Below are positions 7,707 through 11,275 of a stretch of 11,275 nucleotides of DNA, in pieces; position 1 is the stretch's first letter; each line of letters begins with the position of its first letter. A program made the position numbers and the translations under genes. The DNA comes from Verrucomicrobiota bacterium (lineage in GTDB: Bacteria > Verrucomicrobiota > Verrucomicrobiia > Limisphaerales > JACRJZ01): assembly GCA_022711695.1 (NCBI GenBank), contig JAKLEJ010000072.1:1-11275 (forward strand), in the 5' to 3' direction. A model generated the notes under the pieces. The model was given only the letters and a program-made list of their open reading frames with translations. It searched no databases and was not told where the DNA came from.

Positions 7707-9033
7707 ACGGCAGAAACCGCACCCGCCTCACGTAGCCGTAATCGTTCTCGGTAATCAGCAGGTTGTCGTCGTAATCCAGGGTCACGGCGCGGCACTTGCT
7801 GACGCGCAGTTCGGCGGGATGGTAGAACCAGGCGCCGTCTCCGCCGTGCGAACCGTAGCGGTCGCCGTTCAGGAGCAGGTGGGCCAGGCCTTCCGTGTCG
7901 ATATACCACACCTGGCTGCCCCGGTGGCAGCAGACCACAAACGCGCCGCTGGGCAGGAACCAGACGCCGCGCACCTCGTTCAGGCCCGTTTCCAAAGCCG
8001 GCTGGCCATCGCCTCCGCCGGAGGCCGTGCCGTTGCCGGCAATGGGCGTCCGGCCGCCTTCGGCGTCCAGGCGGTAAACGCGATGGCCCAACCGGTCTGT
8101 CACCACCAGGTTTCCCTGCGGATCCACGGTAATGTTCCCCATCTGGGCGTAGCCGGTGGAGAAGTCGCTCAACCCGCCCTCCGCCGTCCACCGCTTCACC
8201 GCCGTGTAGGTGGTCACGTAGGCCAGGGCTTCGTCTTCGCTCACCCACAAGCCGCGCTGGATGGTCTCGGCGGCGGGCACAGTGAAGAGAGTCCGGCTGA
8301 CGCCGCTGGCGCTGACACGGCGCACCTTGCCATTGCCCAGGTCCAGCACGAAGAACGTCCCGTCCGGCTTGACCCAGAGTCCGTTGGGCTGGTTCAAGGC
8401 GCATCGAGTGGCATTGGTCTCCGTGTCCGGCCCGTCGCCCGCTTCGCTGATTCCCGCCACCGTCACCAGCGTGCCGTCGGGGCGAACCTGTCGGACGGCG
8501 TGCGCGTCCTTGTCCGCCACGTACACGAAGCCGGCCCGGTCGGCCATGGCGATGTGGGGTCCGGACAGGGCCACGTTTGTGGCTGCGGCGCCCTCGAACT
8601 CGGGCCTCCAATTGTTCTGTTCCTGGTTGCCGACCCCGCTGCCGGCCAAAGTCTCCAGAAGCCCGTAGGCCCGGGTGAGGTTGGTGAACCCAGCCCGCCC
8701 GCCCGAAAGATCGCTGGCGTAAGCCCGGCAGAAAGCGGCGGAACCGGCGAGGGCGAAGGAGATGCGCGCGTCGCCCGCCGTGGTGAACACGCTTTTGATC
8801 GGACGCCACGCCCCGGCGACCTGGTCGGCCTGCCAGGCGGCGCACACGCCGTTGGAAAAAGCCCCCGACACGGTCAGGCCGCTGCCGGGCGCGAAGCCCA
8901 CGATGCGAAAGTCTTGCCCGAACCCTGTCGCCGCCAACATCGGGCACAGACAGGTCAGGGCCGCGCTCGCCCACCGTCGGACGTTCTCGATGTGGCGCCC
9001 AGGACCGCGCGCGCAGGAATCCAAGCAAAGCAT
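7696..9033 (-). CDS. Secreted NHL-repeat beta-propeller protein
   Basis: A 445-residue exported protein of unknown substrate. ATG 9033 is used; the first ~40 residues contain Arg-rich n-region (HIENVRRW) and a hydrophobic stretch (ASAALTCLCPMLAATGFGQ) consistent with a signal peptide with an unusually long lead-in. Residues ~41-110 form a small beta domain with the pattern GVCAAWQADQVAGAWRPIKS...VFTTAG followed by AFCRAYASDLSG, a module I associate with Verrucomicrobiota secreted proteins. Residues ~125-445 are NHL-type blades: PHIAMADRAGFVYVADKDAHAVRQV, PNGLWVKPDGTFFVLDLGNGKVRRV, MGNITVDPQGNLVVTDRLGHRVYRL, VRGVWFLPSGAFVVCCHRGSQVWYI and a closing LDYDDNLLITENDYGYVRRV. Such propellers usually bind or display rather than catalyse. 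It is transcribed away from the decarboxylase and ends 11 bp inside the truncated EEP frame. Confidence 0.85.
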   Translation of the reverse strand: MLCLDSCARGPGRHIENVRRWASAALTCLCPMLAATGFGQDFRIVGFAPGSGLTVSGAFSNGVCAAWQADQVAGAWRPIKSVFTTAGDARISFALAGSAAFCRAYASDLSGGRAGFTNLTRAYGLLETLAGSGVGNQEQNNWRPEFEGAAATNVALSGPHIAMADRAGFVYVADKDAHAVRQVRPDGTLVTVAGISEAGDGPDTETNATRCALNQPNGLWVKPDGTFFVLDLGNGKVRRVSASGVSRTLFTVPAAETIQRGLWVSEDEALAYVTTYTAVKRWTAEGGLSDFSTGYAQMGNITVDPQGNLVVTDRLGHRVYRLDAEGGRTPIAGNGTASGGGDGQPALETGLNEVRGVWFLPSGAFVVCCHRGSQVWYIDTEGLAHLLLNGDRYGSHGGDGAWFYHPAELRVSKCRAVTLDYDDNLLITENDYGYVRRVRFLPFTD

Positions 9034-9168
9034 GCCACAGGAAAAGACCGTGGCGTGGTTTTGTCAACCGCGAGCGGCGCCGGCGGTCCCGGCCCCCGCA
9101 GTTTTCGCTTGTCCCCGAACCGGAAACCGCCTAAAGCCCCTCGGTCAAACGACGCAATTGCAGCACAC
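9034..9168. promoter_or_regulatory. Divergent intergenic region between NHL gene and decarboxylase
   Basis: These 135 bp separate two divergent starts and must carry both promoters. The minus strand contains a perfect TTGACA (complement of 9062-9067), but no good -10 hexamer follows at 16-18 bp and only 28 bp separate it from the NHL start, so it is not assigned. A 5-bp inverted repeat (GCCAC 9034-9038 / GTGGC 9050-9054) abuts the NHL ATG and could fold in its leader. Neither start has a Shine-Dalgarno sequence. Confidence 0.4.
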
Positions 9169-10302
9169 ATGAACCGGAAGCAGATTCAATCCCTGGCCGC
9201 CCAGCATGGCACTCCGCTGGTGATCCTCGACCATGACATCATCCGGCGGAACTACGCGGAGTTCCGCCGACACCTCCCCAAGGTCCAGGCCTATTACGCC
9301 GTCAAAGCCAATCCGGCCCCGGAGATCGTGCGCACGCTCTTCAAGGCGGGGGCCAGCTTTGACGTGGCGTCGCTGCCCGAGTTCATGTTGGTCTATGAGA
9401 ACATCAAGGACCTGCCAGCGAAGGAACAGCAGGATTTCATCTGGGACAAGATCATCTACGCCAATCCCACCAAGCCCAAGGAGACCCTCCTGGCCCTGGA
9501 CCAGTACAAGCCGCTGGTCACCTACGACAATCTGAACGAGCTGAAGAAGATCAAGCAGTTTGCGCCGCACGCCGGGGTGGTGCTGCGCTTGCGGGTGCCC
9601 AACACGGGCTCGATGGTCGAGCTGTCCAGCAAGTTCGGGTGCGACGCCGGCGAGGCGGTCGATCTGGTGGTGGCGGCGTTCCAGATGGGCCTGGTGGTCG
9701 AGGGCTTGAGCTTCCATGTGGGCAGCCAGTGCACCAACTTCGAGAACTTCGTCCAGGCCCTCAACATGGCGGCCGCCGTGATGAAAGAGTCCCGCGATCG
9801 AGGCCATGCAATCAAGATTCTCGACATCGGCGGCGGTTTTCCTGCGGCCTACAACCGCCACGTGAAGCCGTTCGGCACGCTGGCGCGAAAGATCAACGCC
9901 GAGATCGACCGTCTCTTCTCGAAGGACATCCAGATCATCGCCGAGCCGGGCCGGTTCCTGGCGGCCACCGCCGCCACGTCCGTGGCCAGGATCGTCGGCA
10001 AGGCCGTTCGCGACGGCAAAACCTGCTATTACATCAACGATAGCGTCTATCACACCTACTCGGGCATTATCTTCGACCATTGCCAGTATCCGGTGCGCGC
10101 CTTCAAGAGGGGCAAAACGGAAATCTGCGCCGTTTTCGGCCAGACCTGTGATGGGCTGGATACGATCTCGCAATCCGAGGAACTGCCCAGCCTGGAGATC
10201 GACGACCTGGTGTATTCGGAGAACATCGGCGCCTACAGCAACGCCTCGGCCACCTACTTCAACGGGTTCCCGCCCGCCCAGGTGGTTCACGTGAACCTGT
10301 AG
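9169..10302 (+). CDS. Type III (alanine racemase-fold) PLP-dependent ornithine/lysine decarboxylase
   Basis: A 377-residue cytoplasmic decarboxylase making a diamine (putrescine from ornithine, or cadaverine from lysine) for polyamine synthesis. Key elements: Lys46 in YAVKANPAPE, the PLP Schiff-base lysine; FDVASLPEF; His183 in FHVGSQCTNF, which stacks on the PLP ring; the phosphate-binding DIGGGFP (219-225) and EPGR (259-262); the C-terminal active-site block GQTCDGLDTIS with Cys327 and Asp328 at the dimer interface; and a terminal YSNASATYFNGF. The length matches the short bacterial ODC group, much smaller than the ~640-residue arginine decarboxylase SpeA. ATG 9169 is chosen because the typical N-terminal 'ethP..vld' strand (TPLVILDHDIIRRN) follows at residue 15; the frame stays open upstream only as antisense to the NHL gene. 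No polyamine genes flank it, so ornithine versus lysine preference cannot be told from context. Confidence 0.93.
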   Translation: MNRKQIQSLAAQHGTPLVILDHDIIRRNYAEFRRHLPKVQAYYAVKANPAPEIVRTLFKAGASFDVASLPEFMLVYENIKDLPAKEQQDFIWDKIIYANPTKPKETLLALDQYKPLVTYDNLNELKKIKQFAPHAGVVLRLRVPNTGSMVELSSKFGCDAGEAVDLVVAAFQMGLVVEGLSFHVGSQCTNFENFVQALNMAAAVMKESRDRGHAIKILDIGGGFPAAYNRHVKPFGTLARKINAEIDRLFSKDIQIIAEPGRFLAATAATSVARIVGKAVRDGKTCYYINDSVYHTYSGIIFDHCQYPVRAFKRGKTEICAVFGQTCDGLDTISQSEELPSLEIDDLVYSENIGAYSNASATYFNGFPPAQVVHVNL

Positions 10303-10454
10303 CCCGATCCCGGATCGAGGGGGCGACTGGCGGGGACGCGCAGAGCCGGAATCCTCTCCGCCGCAGTCAGTCCTGGAAATCGCCCCCTGGAGGCCGAGCG
10401 CGCCGAGCGCAGCCGTCGCGCCTGCCGCGGCGCGGGCGAAGCCAAGCGCGCACC
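10303..10454. other. Intergenic region downstream of decarboxylase
   Basis: No convincing gene is seen. Just after the decarboxylase stop there is a small hairpin (CGATC 10305-10309 / GATCG 10313-10317, 3-nt loop), followed by G's rather than T's, so at best a weak terminator. The stretch 10387-10458 is open in one frame, Arg/Glu-rich, and closes with a TGA that overlaps the ATG of the PIN remnant at 10455; no start codon was found for it. Confidence 0.4.
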
Positions 10455-10556
10455 ATGAAGGTGTTTCTCGACACCAGCGTCACCGTCGGCTCGGCTCGCA
10501 AAGCGCCTTCAGGCCGGCGTGCAACAAGGGAGCGGCTTCCGGGCCCACCGAGTTGA
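10455..10556 (+). pseudogene. Possible 5' remnant of a VapC-like PIN-domain toxin
   Basis: The 33-codon frame begins MKVFLDTSV, which is the canonical first strand of PIN-domain (VapC) RNases with the first catalytic Asp at residue 6 followed by Thr-Ser. Beyond about residue 9-14 (TVGSA) the similarity stops, and the frame runs antisense into the last codons of the ceramidase-like gene (stop at 10480-10482). The ATG overlaps an upstream in-frame TGA (ATGA), the junction typical of antitoxin-toxin pairs, though no antitoxin is recognisable upstream. It reads as the stub of a toxin gene cut off by a rearrangement that placed the ceramidase gene here. A match of nine residues could be coincidental, so confidence is limited; no active product is expected. 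Confidence 0.4.
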
Positions 10557-11275
10557 TCTCGCCATAGACGCCCTTCTTTGACCCATAGAGATAGGGCGGC
10601 TTGCGGTCCCATTCGCTTTTGGGGATGATGTAGCCGATCTCGTCGTTGGCCATGCCAAAGACGAACTTCACCCGGCCGGGCATCAGGCGCCGCAGCGGCG
10701 GCGTTTCCACGGGAGCAATGTCGAAATCTCCGCCCGGCGCGCGCTCGATGCCTCCATTGACGATTTCGGGGTAGATCTCTCCTGGCACGCAGGCAATGGC
10801 CGCCTCGCCCAGCGTGATCAACGCAATCTCGGTCCGCAGCCGCATCCACCGGGCATGCCCGCGGTCCAGCAAACCGAGCCAGGGCGCGGCCAGGAAACCC
10901 AGGTTGTCGAGCGGCAGCTCGATGGTTTTCGCGCGGATGGCAAGCGGGGCGCGATTGGTGGCCGCGACAGGAGCGTTGGTCAGCACGCCCAAGGCGCGCG
11001 AAACCAGTTGCCGGCCCAGCGCCCGCGCCTTGTCATGACTGGGCTCTTTGAAGTCTTTGGCCAGGTAGGGATCGCGCACGGTCACCCCCGACGAGGTCGT
11101 CATCAGGCCGCCCACCGCCCCGTTGACAAAGAGGTGGGTGCCGCCCAACCCGGCCGCCACCGCCCTGCCCTCCACCGCCACGCCTTTTTCGAGCCCCTCG
11201 CGCAGATACCCGCAATAGTCCGAGGTTATCTCGGTGTTTCGGCTCCAGACGGTCTCGGGGTGGTTCCCCCACGTG
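10480..11275 (-). CDS. Neutral/alkaline ceramidase-like protein (C-terminal part; 5' end outside window)
   Basis: At least 264 residues of a protein resembling the neutral/alkaline non-lysosomal ceramidase family; the frame is open to the window edge, so the start lies beyond 11275. True ceramidases hydrolyse ceramide to sphingosine and fatty acid. Visible blocks: WGNHPETVWSRNTEITSDYCGYL next to the edge, equivalent to the region holding the nucleophile (SGDNKGY in bacterial ceramidase); LFVNGAVGGLMTT; a mid-region strand pair ALITLGEAAIACVPGEIYPEI; and the strongly conserved closing segment FGMANDEIGYIIPKSEWD followed by YGEINSVGPEAAP. The Ser of TSD may take the place of the catalytic Ser, but the following residues differ from DNKGY, so another amidase or lipase-like activity is possible. 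The internal GTG at 11181 is not the start. The C-terminal CEPSRR tail looks short and may be a junction product. Confidence 0.8.
   Translation of the reverse strand, partial: TWGNHPETVWSRNTEITSDYCGYLREGLEKGVAVEGRAVAAGLGGTHLFVNGAVGGLMTTSSGVTVRDPYLAKDFKEPSHDKARALGRQLVSRALGVLTNAPVAATNRAPLAIRAKTIELPLDNLGFLAAPWLGLLDRGHARWMRLRTEIALITLGEAAIACVPGEIYPEIVNGGIERAPGGDFDIAPVETPPLRRLMPGRVKFVFGMANDEIGYIIPKSEWDRKPPYLYGSKKGVYGEINSVGPEAAPLLHAGLKALCEPSRR

Noticed and set aside
9039..9067. Minus-strand TTGACA as a -35 box for the NHL gene
   Set aside because: No acceptable -10 hexamer at 16-18 bp, and the implied leader would be only a few bases.
7819..9168. Upstream extension of the decarboxylase frame (450 codons)
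   Set aside because: It is antisense to the NHL propeller gene and shows no family similarity; the decarboxylase N-terminus fits ATG 9169.
10305..10317. Hairpin after the decarboxylase stop as an intrinsic terminator
   Set aside because: Stem is only 5 bp and it is followed by a run of G rather than T.
10387..10458. Arg/Glu-rich frame ending in TGA as a VapB-type antitoxin C-terminus
   Set aside because: No start codon or antitoxin motif is visible; only its ATGA overlap with the PIN-like start is suggestive.
10367..10849. 160-codon minus-strand frame overlapping the ceramidase-like gene
   Set aside because: Out-of-frame shadow; the ceramidase-like frame has the conserved motifs through to 10480.

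Overview
The window is GC-rich, densely packed bacterial DNA. It most likely comes from a Verrucomicrobiota bacterium, perhaps Limisphaerales/Pedosphaerales-like. That assignment is an inference from four things: a secreted NHL-propeller protein with a small N-terminal domain of a kind I associate with this phylum, a ceramidase-like enzyme typical of Verrucomicrobiota and Planctomycetota, a fold-III ornithine decarboxylase, and hopanoid genes. Almost no start codon has a convincing Shine-Dalgarno sequence. No rRNA, tRNA, CRISPR array, insertion sequence or prophage is visible.

Region 1 (1-7293, + strand) reads as one tightly spaced operon. It holds the 3' end of a squalene/phytoene synthase (HpnD-like), hpnK (hopanoid-associated YdjC/ChbG-type deacetylase), a small four-helix EamA/SMR-like membrane protein, and a complete tripartite RND efflux system: TolC-like outer-membrane lipoprotein, periplasmic adaptor and CzcA/CusA-type pump. 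Adjacent genes overlap by 14 bp or are 1 to 22 bp apart. Joining hopanoid lipid synthesis to a small flippase-like protein and a full trans-envelope pump is the most interesting feature of the window. It may couple synthesis and export of a hopanoid, or may simply be a shared envelope-stress operon.

Region 2 (7296-7706, + strand) is the C-terminal half of an endonuclease/exonuclease/phosphatase (EEP) domain. It sits 2 bp behind the pump gene, lacks the N-terminal catalytic half, and is probably a truncated remnant. It overlaps tail to tail, by 11 bp, with the secreted NHL beta-propeller gene on the minus strand (7696-9033).

Region 3 (9034-10302) starts with a 135-bp divergent intergenic space. 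It is followed by a complete, apparently monocistronic type III PLP-dependent ornithine/lysine decarboxylase.

Region 4 (10303-11275) holds a short non-coding stretch with what looks like the first codons of a decayed VapC-type PIN toxin. It ends with the 3' part of a minus-strand neutral/alkaline ceramidase-like gene that runs off the window edge.
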